Of a DNA stretch of 60,238 nt, positions 8,256-16,156 are shown piece after piece. The translations under genes were made by a program, and so were the position numbers. This DNA comes from Candidatus Poribacteria bacterium (GTDB taxonomy: Bacteria > Poribacteria > WGA-4E > WGA-3G). The notes beneath the pieces were generated by a model that worked only from the letters and a program-made list of their open reading frames with translations, was not told the origin of the DNA and searched no databases. The stretch spans positions 1 through 60,238 of the forward strand of contig JAPOQK010000050.1 in NCBI GenBank assembly GCA_026710795.1, given 5' to 3'. Within the stretch, counting starts at the first letter, position 1. Every line of letters begins with the position of its first letter.

Positions 8256-9320
8256 ATGTATAAAACAGAAAATCCACTTTTCACGTCGGGAACCGAAGGA
8301 TATAACACTTTTCGAATACCTGCACTTGCCGCATCAAGTAATGGAACGCTGTTAGCATTCTGTGAAGGTAGACGAAAAGGTGGTGGCGATTCAGGCGATA
8401 TTGACATTGTGTTGAAAAGAAGTTTTGACAACGGAGAAACATGGCAACCGTTGCAAGTTGCTGTCTCCACTGGAAGTGATACTGACGGAAATCCTGCCCC
8501 TGTTGTTGACCGTGATACAGGTACAATCTGGTTACTTTTCTGTAAAAACTTCGCTGATGGTGGGGAAGGAAAAATTATTGCGGGGGAAGCACCACGCACT
8601 GTCTGGGTAACATCAAGCACTGATGACGGTGAAACTTGGACAGAACCGAGGGAAGTCACTGGTGATACCAAATTAGAGACATGGACGTGGTATGCCACAG
8701 GTCCGTGTCATGGTATACAATTGGCAAGCGGTAGAATGGTAATTCCTTGTGATCACGTGCTTGGTCAAAGCCGTAATTACGCAGAGATGGGTTATTCGCA
8801 TCTTATTGTGAGTGACGACCACGGTGAGACGTGGCATATTGCTGGCAAAGCACAACCCGGTACAAACGAATCTACTGTGGTTGAGACGGTAGATGGCGAC
8901 TTATATTTCAACTGCCGAAACTATGTAGCACCGAAACGTCGTGCCTATGCATGGAGTTCTGACGGTGGAGATACGTTCACCGAATTTGGCTATGACGATG
9001 ACCTGATTGAACCTATCTGTCAAGCAAGTCTGGTTCGCTTTACAGATGCTAACTCCCATGACAAAAACCGTGTGTTGTTCTCTAATCCTGCAAGTACGGG
9101 TAGAGAAAAATTGACGATACGTATCAGTTATGATGAGTGCCGCAGCTGGAACGATGGTAAAATCTTACACGATGGTCCTGCAGCATATTCTGACCTCTGT
9201 ATTGATTCAGACATGAATATATGTTGTCTCTATGAAAGAGGGGAACGGGGTGCCTACGAAACGTTGTCATTCGCGAAGTTTGACTTAGCGTGGCTGACTG
9301 ATGGGGAGGATACACTGTAA
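8256..9320 (+). CDS. Exo-alpha-sialidase (BNR/Asp-box, GH33-like)
   Basis: The protein has the six-bladed sialidase signature. There is an FRIP motif at 19-22 with the first active-site Arg. Asp-box repeats are SFDNGETW (56-63), STDDGETW (121-128), SDDHGETW (186-193), SSDGGDTF (234-241) and a degenerate SYDECRSW (291-298). Candidate catalytic residues are Asp48/Asp50, a second Arg in CRNY (221), Tyr311 and Glu328. It would remove terminal sialic acids, or act on a related acid sugar. No signal peptide is seen, so it is either cytoplasmic or exported unusually. GAGGA upstream supports the ATG. Its length of 354 matches single-domain bacterial and eukaryotic-like sialidases. No sialic-acid catabolic genes are adjacent. 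Confidence 0.85.
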   Translation: MYKTENPLFTSGTEGYNTFRIPALAASSNGTLLAFCEGRRKGGGDSGDIDIVLKRSFDNGETWQPLQVAVSTGSDTDGNPAPVVDRDTGTIWLLFCKNFADGGEGKIIAGEAPRTVWVTSSTDDGETWTEPREVTGDTKLETWTWYATGPCHGIQLASGRMVIPCDHVLGQSRNYAEMGYSHLIVSDDHGETWHIAGKAQPGTNESTVVETVDGDLYFNCRNYVAPKRRAYAWSSDGGDTFTEFGYDDDLIEPICQASLVRFTDANSHDKNRVLFSNPASTGREKLTIRISYDECRSWNDGKILHDGPAAYSDLCIDSDMNICCLYERGERGAYETLSFAKFDLAWLTDGEDTL

Positions 9321-9433
9321 TCCCAGATTAATAGCAAAACATAGATTACAATGTTAATTTGGCACCACGGTTCTCCTCGCGATATATTGGAAAATCTCTA
9401 TACAAGTTGATTTGTTAGAAAATTAGCAGTGAT

Positions 9434-9456
9434 GGGAAGATTACCGTAATCTTCCC
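9434..9456 (+). terminator. Hairpin terminator after the sialidase
   Basis: A perfect palindrome with 11-bp arms (GGGAAGATTAC and its complement) around a single C. It lies 114 nt after the sialidase stop and 13 nt before the WD40 fragment. The T-run is weak. Confidence 0.55.
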
Positions 9457-9469
9457 TCATATCACAGGA

Positions 9470-9751
9470 ATGTCGACGATTACCCTTAGGACGTCGGGAT
9501 GGGAAGTTGATACACTGGCATTTTCACCTAATGGAAAATACTTTGCAAGTGATGGCAGTAAAAGATGGAGTGATAGCCAGAAGATTCTCATTTGGGACTT
9601 GACCTCACACCAATTAATCTCAATGATTGATACAGAATCCCATGGTGATATTACTGCTTTGGTTTTTGCATCTGATAACAAAACACTTGCAAGCGGTAAT
9701 AAGTATGGTGCAGTACATTTATGGGATATTACTGGTCAAACCAAAAAATGA
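9470..9751 (+). pseudogene. WD40-repeat fragment
   Basis: The 93 residues contain about two WD40 blades: VDTLAFSPNGKYFASDG ... KILIWDLTSH and ITALVFASDNKTLASGN ... AVHLWDIT. A functional propeller needs about seven blades, so this looks like the remnant of a larger WD40 gene. There is no clear ribosome site, and a hairpin sits immediately upstream. Nothing recognisable continues it in the following 90 bp in any frame I examined. It could be a short expressed protein, but decay is more likely. Confidence 0.55.
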
Positions 9752-9847
9752 ATGTGATAGAACATTTCTCCAAAACTACCTTTAGACAATGATTGTTTGT
9801 AAAATATTCCGAATAAGGTAAATATGATTTGAAAAACACAATTTTTC

Positions 9848-10135
9848 ATGCTAATATATACGACAATAAAACCGAGAGTCTACGTTGAAGCAACAGTTGT
9901 TAGTTACTTAGTAGCGAGACCCAGCAATAATCCAATATCAGGATCTCGGCAAAGAGCAACTCGACGATTGTGGCAAAACTATGCGGATAGATTTGAGTTT
10001 GTTATTTCAGAATTAGTTCGTACCGAAATTCAACGGGGTGACGCAACCGCAGCACAGCAGCGGATCGAAACGATTTCATCTCTTACTGTACTAGAAAGCA
10101 GACCGAGACAAATGTACTTGTACAAGAACTTTTAG
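9848..10135 (+). pseudogene. PIN-domain (VapC-like) toxin, N-terminal half of a frameshifted gene
   Basis: Residues 8-80 match the start of a PIN ribonuclease of the VapC toxin class: PRVYVEATVVSYLVARPS (the first acidic residue sits in YVEATV), FEFVISELVRTEIQRGD, and ISSLTVLE. The frame then drifts into non-homologous sequence and stops at 10135. Adding one A to the A-run at 10095-10097 joins it cleanly to the next frame (VLE-KQTETNVLVQELL). The start has no clear ribosome site. Confidence 0.65.
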
Positions 10136-10146
10136 ATGCTGGTGCA

Positions 10147-10578
10147 GTGCCGCGGAATTCTGTGCCTGATGCAGAACATATTGCTGTTGCAACAATACAC
10201 AGTGTCGATTACTTGATATCGTGGAACTATAAGCATATTGTGAATGAACACAAACGTGAACAGATCAAACACGTATGTCAAGAAGCTGGTTTTCAGCCCG
10301 TTACAATCTGTACACCTATAGAATTGATGGAGGAAATCCAGATGAAGGAAACACCGGAAAAACATCCAGAGTTCGACCCTGAAACTTATACAGACCCTAT
10401 CCTTGAAGAATGTTATCGAATCAAAGCAGAAATTAGCGCGCAATTCAAAACTCTGGACGAATTTTTTGCCTATCTGAAGGCAAGAGAGGAAGAGGGAAAA
10501 CGGAACGGGAAAAAATATATCTCCTATTTTGACCCTTCCAAACATATAACAACAGAAAAATCTGAAGATAATATCTAA
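10147..10578 (+). pseudogene. PIN-domain toxin, C-terminal half, fused to an antitoxin-like tail
   Basis: The first part continues the PIN fold: PDAEHIAVATIHSVDYLISWNYKHI, with the second acidic pair in PDAEH, and ends at QPVTICTPIELMEE. The same frame then runs on into about 75 residues (TDPILEECYRIKAEISAQF ... LDEFFAYLKAREEE). These resemble the small helical proteins normally encoded just after such PIN genes as a separate partner. A Met at 10342 could start that partner on its own. In-frame homology extends upstream of the first ATG to about 10098, so the true gene spans 9848-10578. Confidence 0.6.
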
Positions 10579-10774
10579 CTGTTAGCAGAAAATAAGTTCC
10601 ACTAATTTTGTAACGTGTCTGAAACGCATGATATATATGAGGGTGGGTTCTACTGAATAGGTACCGCAAGATTCCCAATCACATTTCAAAAAATTACATG
10701 ATTGGTTTTTCAATCCATCTCTCTCGAATTTTAAAGAACAGAACATTTTATTATAGAACCAAAAGGTGCCACTC

Positions 10775-11626
10775 TTACCGCACATATTCCTCCCCACGAT
10801 GCTCCGCAATCCATGTCTTTAAAGGCACATCAGCATCAGTGGGTTGCCACCAACCTTTTATATTTACACCATCACCTAACAACTGCCGCCGAATCGGATC
10901 GCATTTTTCGAGGATCTCTGTCGGCATAAGGTTGTAATCCAACCCGCGTAACCACCGATAACTATATCCCATAAATAAGACTTTTCGTGTAACATCGGAG
11001 AAATTCCAACCACGGGAATGCCACATGCGTCTATCAAATAGCACTGCAGTCCCGCGTTTAACAAGCAAATCTATTGCACCTGCTGGATCACCATCAGGGT
11101 CGTTCTCGCTATTTGGTGGACGTGTATCAAGTTTATGGCTACCCGGTACAATCCGCATCGCACCGTTGTCACGGTGTGTAACATCACTTAACCAGTAACT
11201 CACCTTCAACGAAAGGCGAGGGTGTGGACGTTCCATCTCAGGTATTGGTCTGCCACCGTCCTGATGCCAATGTGCGGCTTTGGTAACCCGCTTTGTTTCA
11301 GATGGTTCGGGAGGATACATGATGAGATGTGAGATGTAAAGTTGGATATTCCATCCTAAGATGTCCCAGAGAAGTGGAAACACCTTCTTGTTATCAAGTA
11401 ACTCCAGTAGTATATCGTCTTCAATAACAGTGCGAAATTTTGACAACAATTTGTGTGGTGCCAGTCCTGTTTTAGAACGTTCCTCAGCATCAATTCGGTC
11501 TGCTACTTCCTCTAATGCATCTACCATCTCATGACTTATGGCATCTTCAACAATGAGATATCCAGTGTCATTAAATGCAGTGAGTTGTTCCTCAGTGGCA
11601 CAATAGTCAAGCCAAGTATTATCCAT
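10775..11626 (-). CDS. Phytanoyl-CoA dioxygenase (PhyH) family protein
   Basis: This is a member of the Fe(II)/2-oxoglutarate-dependent PhyH family, which hydroxylates small molecules; bacterial substrates are mostly unknown. The N-terminus FNDTGYLIVEDAISHEMVDALE is typical. HWHQDGG carries the HxD iron ligands. GSHKLDTRPP and a distal His in MWHSRGWNFS complete the site, and an Arg in VTRKVLFMGYSYRW would bind 2-oxoglutarate. The ATG at 11626 is preferred over an upstream TTG. It lies 32 bp downstream of a Gfo/Idh/MocA gene and is probably co-transcribed with it, a pairing that points to sugar or polyol metabolism. Confidence 0.85.
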   Translation of the reverse strand: MDNTWLDYCATEEQLTAFNDTGYLIVEDAISHEMVDALEEVADRIDAEERSKTGLAPHKLLSKFRTVIEDDILLELLDNKKVFPLLWDILGWNIQLYISHLIMYPPEPSETKRVTKAAHWHQDGGRPIPEMERPHPRLSLKVSYWLSDVTHRDNGAMRIVPGSHKLDTRPPNSENDPDGDPAGAIDLLVKRGTAVLFDRRMWHSRGWNFSDVTRKVLFMGYSYRWLRGLDYNLMPTEILEKCDPIRRQLLGDGVNIKGWWQPTDADVPLKTWIAEHRGEEYVR

Positions 11627-11658
11627 ATTTCTATACAAAAGGTGTTGTGGTTTTATGA

Positions 11659-12879
11659 TTATGGTGCTTTTTCTTCTACGCGTTCAATAATCTCTCCCGT
11701 TTCCCGGTCTCTATAAATTCGTTTCATTCTACCATCTGGCATCCGTTCATCTTTGAGATGTGCATATCTTTCATCTGCATCTGCCTGACTTGCGCGAGTA
11801 TCATCCACTTCTTCCTTTCCACGCCAGTCTGAGATTTCAACTGATTCCCACTTTTTAGATTTTTCAGATTTGTAGCAAGCATCAATAATAGCATTCACGA
11901 CATATCCATCGTAGAAAGTTTCCATAGCTTCTCTGTTCTCATCTATTGCGTTGAACATATCAAGAAACATATCCCGATATCCGAGTTCTGCCACCTCATC
12001 ACCAACAGGGAAAAGCCAACCGGTATCACTCTCTGCTTTCTCAGCAACATATCCACCTTGACCAACAGAAGTAAACATCTCAAACCCCGTTCTGAGCCAA
12101 TGATTAAGCCAGATTGTTCCTTCACTACCAGAGACTTCATCTCGCAGATCCATACCACCACGAAATGCCCAACTCACCTCAAATTGCCCCATTGCACCGC
12201 TTTCAAATCGGATAAGTGCGATCCCGTGGTCTTCCGCATCTATTGGATGTACGAGTGTGTCTGCCCAACACATCACCTCAACCGGTTTGTTATTCTTTCC
12301 AACAAAATTGCGGATAATTTCAATACAGTGGCACCCCATATCAACAATAGCACCACCACCTGCCTGTTCCAAATCCCAAAACCAATCGCTGTGTGGACCG
12401 GGATGAGTCTCACGTGAACGCACCCATAAAATCTTTCCAAGTGCACCGTTCTGAACTGCCTCCAATGCTTTAAGCGTTTTGGGAGGATACACCAAATCTT
12501 CAAGATACCCACCAAACACACCCGCGTTTTCAACGATGTCCAGCATTGCTTTCGCTTCCTCAGCAGTACGTCCAAGCGGTTTTGTGCAAAGTATTGCCTT
12601 ACCTGCTTCTGCTGCAAGTTCAACCGCTTTCAAATGTAAGTTGTTTGGTAATCCGATGACAACGACATCCGTTTCGGAATGATTGATGGCTTCCGCCAAA
12701 TCTGTTGTGGAATTAGGGATATTCCACTCTTTCGCAAATTCAGTTGCCCGTTCCTCACGACGAGAATAGACAGCGTGAACGCGATCTGCGCCGCGCTGGT
12801 TATGGAGCGTCATCGTGTAAAACATGCCGATGAGTCCAGTCCCGAGCATAGTAACCTTATGACTTTTCTGTCCTGACAT
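11659..12879 (-). CDS. Gfo/Idh/MocA family oxidoreductase
   Basis: An N-terminal Rossmann fold ([19 protein letters not shown], then [17 protein letters not shown] and [15 protein letters not shown], the Lys-Pro motif of the family) is followed by the alpha/beta C-terminal domain with [14 protein letters not shown]. It would oxidise or reduce a sugar or polyol with NAD(P). At 406 residues it is slightly longer than usual, with a charged tail. AAGGAGAAAG supports the ATG. It is the first gene of a likely two-gene operon with the PhyH dioxygenase. The exact substrate is unknown. Confidence 0.9.
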   Translation of the reverse strand: MSGQKSHKVTMLGTGLIGMFYTMTLHNQRGADRVHAVYSRREERATEFAKEWNIPNSTTDLAEAINHSETDVVVIGLPNNLHLKAVELAAEAGKAILCTKPLGRTAEEAKAMLDIVENAGVFGGYLEDLVYPPKTLKALEAVQNGALGKILWVRSRETHPGPHSDWFWDLEQAGGGAIVDMGCHCIEIIRNFVGKNNKPVEVMCWADTLVHPIDAEDHGIALIRFESGAMGQFEVSWAFRGGMDLRDEVSGSEGTIWLNHWLRTGFEMFTSVGQGGYVAEKAESDTGWLFPVGDEVAELGYRDMFLDMFNAIDENREAMETFYDGYVVNAIIDACYKSEKSKKWESVEISDWRGKEEVDDTRASQADADERYAHLKDERMPDGRMKRIYRDRETGEIIERVEEKAP

Positions 12880-12967
12880 TCTTTCTCCTTGAGTATTGTT
12901 ATTATTACCTATACGTTATGCTATTGGTAGATGTTGTCATAAACGACATACAACTTATGTTATTCAC

Positions 12968-14050
12968 TTACTTTTTGTATGTAGCGATAACACCCCAATC
13001 GTCTACTGTCCAACAGTGGTCCTTGTCCGTGGCGTGAATACCTTTGATAGCACCACTACTACCAACTTTCGAAGCATTCCAAGTCTTACCACCATCAGTC
13101 GTATGTAAAACAGCACCGTAATCTCCAGCAGTCCAACCAACCATCTCATCAACAAACACAATGTCATACAAATTGTCAAATGAATCTGTCTTTTGTTGAT
13201 TCCACGTTTTACCACTATCGTTTGTATAGAGGATCAACCCCTCCTGTCCACAAATCCATCCAATTTTATCATTAAAAAAATGGATTCCAAACAAATTATG
13301 ATCAACACCAGCATTCCGTTTTTCCCATGTTTCACCACCATCAGTGGTATGTAGTAAGGTTCCGTATGAGCCTATTACCCAACCGGTTGTAGGGGAAACG
13401 AATAAGATATTTTCAAGGTTATTACGTGTTTCACCGACGCGCGCACGTTCTGAGCTGCCTATCCATGTTTCACCACCATCAGTAGTCTTTAAAATCGTAT
13501 TTTCAGACCCCGCTATGAAGCCAACTGTTTCGCTAACCATCTGAATTCCCATTAAGTTTGCACGTATGCCCCCTCTACGGCGGTTAGTATTTTGTTCCGC
13601 AGCTCCACTTCTTGCAATTTTCCTATTCCACGTCTTTCCACTATCTTCAGTCTTGAGGATTGTTCCTCTTGCCCCTGTAATGAATCCTACCTTTTCATTT
13701 ACAAAATATATGTTATAGAGTGTTACGGAACCACCCCCTCCAAAGCCTGCGGGTGGTCCACCACCTCCGGGTCTTTGTCCTGTACCTGCTCCAGGAGGAC
13801 GCATGTTAACCTCTTTTTTCTTCCACGTTTTTCCTCCATCCGCTGTCTCAAGCATTAAGCCGTTATTGCCAACTACCAAACCGTTTAGATTATCCATAAA
13901 ATAGACATCCTGTAACATCCCTTCAATACCATCAGCACGGATAATATCGTCTTCTCTCACTACAGTCCAATTTGCTTCGACTACTGTATGTGAAAAAAGG
14001 AACATGATAGTGACAAATACAGTGGCAATAATAGTAATCGCTTTAGCCAT
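12968..14050 (-). CDS. Secreted YCF48/HCF136-like beta-propeller protein
   Basis: A signal peptide (about residues 1-26) precedes a propeller built of seven similar blades, each with a 'T-DGGKTW' turn: TADGGKTW, TEDSGKTW, TTDGGETW (twice), TNDSGKTW, TTDGGKTW and a final half. 'GWVIGSYGTLLHTTDGG'-type spacing is the hallmark of YCF48-like proteins related to the photosystem II assembly factor. Here it is exported, and a photosynthetic role is not implied. A Gly/Pro-rich loop (RPPGAGTGQRPGGGGPPAG) sits between blades 1 and 2. AAAAGGAGATAATC supports the ATG. It is probably a binding protein. Confidence 0.82.
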   Translation of the reverse strand: MAKAITIIATVFVTIMFLFSHTVVEANWTVVREDDIIRADGIEGMLQDVYFMDNLNGLVVGNNGLMLETADGGKTWKKKEVNMRPPGAGTGQRPGGGGPPAGFGGGGSVTLYNIYFVNEKVGFITGARGTILKTEDSGKTWNRKIARSGAAEQNTNRRRGGIRANLMGIQMVSETVGFIAGSENTILKTTDGGETWIGSSERARVGETRNNLENILFVSPTTGWVIGSYGTLLHTTDGGETWEKRNAGVDHNLFGIHFFNDKIGWICGQEGLILYTNDSGKTWNQQKTDSFDNLYDIVFVDEMVGWTAGDYGAVLHTTDGGKTWNASKVGSSGAIKGIHATDKDHCWTVDDWGVIATYKK

Positions 14051-14101
14051 GATTATCTCCTTTTGTAGATAGATCTATATATCAGTAGTGATATTTACAG
14101 A

Positions 14102-14818
14102 TTATGTGAAAAATTCCTCATTATGTGGACGAACATCTACCTCAAAGCTCCATGCGCTGCGTTCCTGTTGCACAAGTGCCCAATAGGTATCCGCAATAGA
14201 GTCTGGAGCGAGCAAAGGTTCATCTTCTTGCATCTTATACCGTTCTCTGAGATTGGGAGTATCAATGACACCGTCAATAATTACATGTGCAACATGTATG
14301 CCTTTTGGACCTACCTCACGTGCAAGTGAAGATGCCAAACCACGCATTGCGAATTTCGCACTACTAAATGCAATAGCACCTGCCCTACCACGTACAGCAG
14401 ATGTAGCACCGGAAAAGAGGATTGTGCCACTCCCCTTCTCAATCATTCCTGGTACAACTTGCTTAACACATAGAAAAGCACCCAGCGTACAAACCCTCCA
14501 TGAGTTTTCAAATGCCTCAGGTGTAAGTTCTGAGAGATTTCCCCAAGCTGCATTACCTGCGTGATTAATCAAGATATCTGGTGCACCTAATTCCTCACGA
14601 ATTTGAGCAAAACTCGCTGCAACTTGTGTGGCATCGGTAATATCTGTTGGGATAGGCAAAGCAACCGCACCTGACTCTTCCAACTTATTTGATAGGTTTA
14701 TAATATATGGTGATGAACGTGAAAGTAATGCAAGGTGGCATCCTTCGTTCGCGAATTTACGGGCAATTGCTGCACCTAAACCCGGACCTACACCTGCAAT
14801 CACTGCAATAGTTGACAT
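14102..14818 (-). CDS. Atypical short-chain dehydrogenase/reductase
   Basis: This is a Rossmann-fold SDR of 238 residues. The cofactor loop is AGVGPGLGAAIARKF (8-22) and the NNAG-type motif is NHAGNAAWG (85-93). At the active site the usual YxxxK reads FSSAK (151-155), so the catalytic Tyr is Phe, and the usual Ser position is Ala138 in FSGATS. The sequence FSGATSAVRGRAGAIAFSSAK matches an SDR subgroup I recall as lacking the Tyr, so this may be a normal feature of that subgroup. GAAGGAG supports the start. It is on the same strand as the MacB-like permease but 109 bp downstream. Confidence 0.85.
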   Translation of the reverse strand: MSTIAVIAGVGPGLGAAIARKFANEGCHLALLSRSSPYIINLSNKLEESGAVALPIPTDITDATQVAASFAQIREELGAPDILINHAGNAAWGNLSELTPEAFENSWRVCTLGAFLCVKQVVPGMIEKGSGTILFSGATSAVRGRAGAIAFSSAKFAMRGLASSLAREVGPKGIHVAHVIIDGVIDTPNLRERYKMQEDEPLLAPDSIADTYWALVQQERSAWSFEVDVRPHNEEFFT

Positions 14819-14927
14819 GTTAACTCCTTCAATAATGAATTTTAGATGGATCCTATACTAATACCATTTTTAACATATAATGTCTCTTTTTGTAGCAACT
14901 TAGATTATTCTAACGTAACCGGTTCAT

Positions 14928-16139
14928 TTAGTCATGTCTAAGTGCATCAATCGGATGAAGTTTGGCGGCTTTCCAAGCAGGATACGCACCAAAGAAAACA
15001 CCAACAAGTGCACTTACAAAAAATGAGAGAATACCATAAAACGGTGAGATAACCGTCCGCCACTCCCATAGAGAAGGCACCATCTTCGCACCTACTATGC
15101 CAACACCAACCCCCAATAGTCCCCCAATTAAGGCTAATGTCGTTGATTCTACAAGGAATTGAACAAGTATATCTATTCGTTGTGCACCGACCGCTTTCCG
15201 TAGACCAATTTCCTTGGTACGTTCTGTAACTGAAACCAACATAATGTTCATAATACCGATACCACCAACAAGCAGTGATACCACCGCGATACCTAAAATC
15301 ATGTTGGTAAATGTCTGACTTGACTCTTCCAACGTTTCCATGAACTCCGCTTGGTTGCGTATGTGGAAGTCAGGTTCTTTATTGATTGGGATTTTGTGCT
15401 GTTTCCGTAGTATTTCGATTGCCTCTGTCTCTGCTGCCTGTAAAAGCTTATCGTTTTTGGCTTGCATACTGATGCTGGAAAGATAATCACTTCCAAAAAC
15501 CCGTTTCATCGCTGTAGTATAAGGGATAAATACTTGATCATCTGGATTTCTCCATCCACTGGCTCCCTTCTCCTTCATCACACCTAAGACATGGAAACCA
15601 ATATTCCGAATCTTGACCGTCTTCCCAACAGGATCTCTATGTTCAAATAAATTTTCAACAACAGTTTTCCCAAGGACGCATACCCTTGCACGATAGAGGA
15701 TATCGTTCTCTCCAAAAAATCTTCCATATTCGACATTAAAATTTGCTGTTACCAGATATTCAGGAGAGGTGCCTACAATGGTAGTATTGGTATTTTTGTT
15801 GAGATATTTTACTTGTGCTCGACTGCTGACTTCAGGTGTGATATATCCAAAATTCTGTCCGCGCTCACGTAATATTGTAATGTCATCAACAGTAAGGGTT
15901 CTACGCGCATCTGCTGAACTTCGTCCACGGAACATACTTTGCCCCGGACGAACTGCAAGGATGTTTGCACCTAATGTCTGAATCCGTTCTGTAATATCTG
16001 CCTTCGCACCCTCACCGATTGAGGTAGTTGTGATAATCGCTCCTACACCGATGATAACACCTAACATAGTTAAAATTGACCGAAGTTTGTTCGCTAATAA
16101 TCCATGAAAAGCATTTGCCAAACTTTCGAGAATACTCAC
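14928..16139 (-). CDS. MacB/FtsX-type ABC transporter permease
   Basis: One N-terminal membrane segment (about 20-42, with LTMLGVIIGVGAI) is followed by a MacB-type periplasmic core (about 50-275), then three C-terminal membrane segments (about 280-390) containing GGIGIMNIMLVSVTERTKEIGLRKA, here split around the coupling helix. It lacks an ATPase domain, so it must borrow one. GTG start with AAGGAGGAA upstream. It lies 17 bp after an adaptor gene. Together they would form a tripartite-type pump for peptides, lipids or macrolides, but the ATP-binding subunit is missing from this cluster. Confidence 0.9.
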   Translation of the reverse strand: MSILESLANAFHGLLANKLRSILTMLGVIIGVGAIITTTSIGEGAKADITERIQTLGANILAVRPGQSMFRGRSSADARRTLTVDDITILRERGQNFGYITPEVSSRAQVKYLNKNTNTTIVGTSPEYLVTANFNVEYGRFFGENDILYRARVCVLGKTVVENLFEHRDPVGKTVKIRNIGFHVLGVMKEKGASGWRNPDDQVFIPYTTAMKRVFGSDYLSSISMQAKNDKLLQAAETEAIEILRKQHKIPINKEPDFHIRNQAEFMETLEESSQTFTNMILGIAVVSLLVGGIGIMNIMLVSVTERTKEIGLRKAVGAQRIDILVQFLVESTTLALIGGLLGVGVGIVGAKMVPSLWEWRTVISPFYGILSFFVSALVGVFFGAYPAWKAAKLHPIDALRHD

Positions 16140-16156
16140 AGTTATTCCTCCTTAGT

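Noticed and set aside
12968..14050. Photosystem II assembly role for the YCF48-like protein
   Set aside because: Nothing photosynthetic is present; exported YCF48-like propellers occur widely outside phototrophs.
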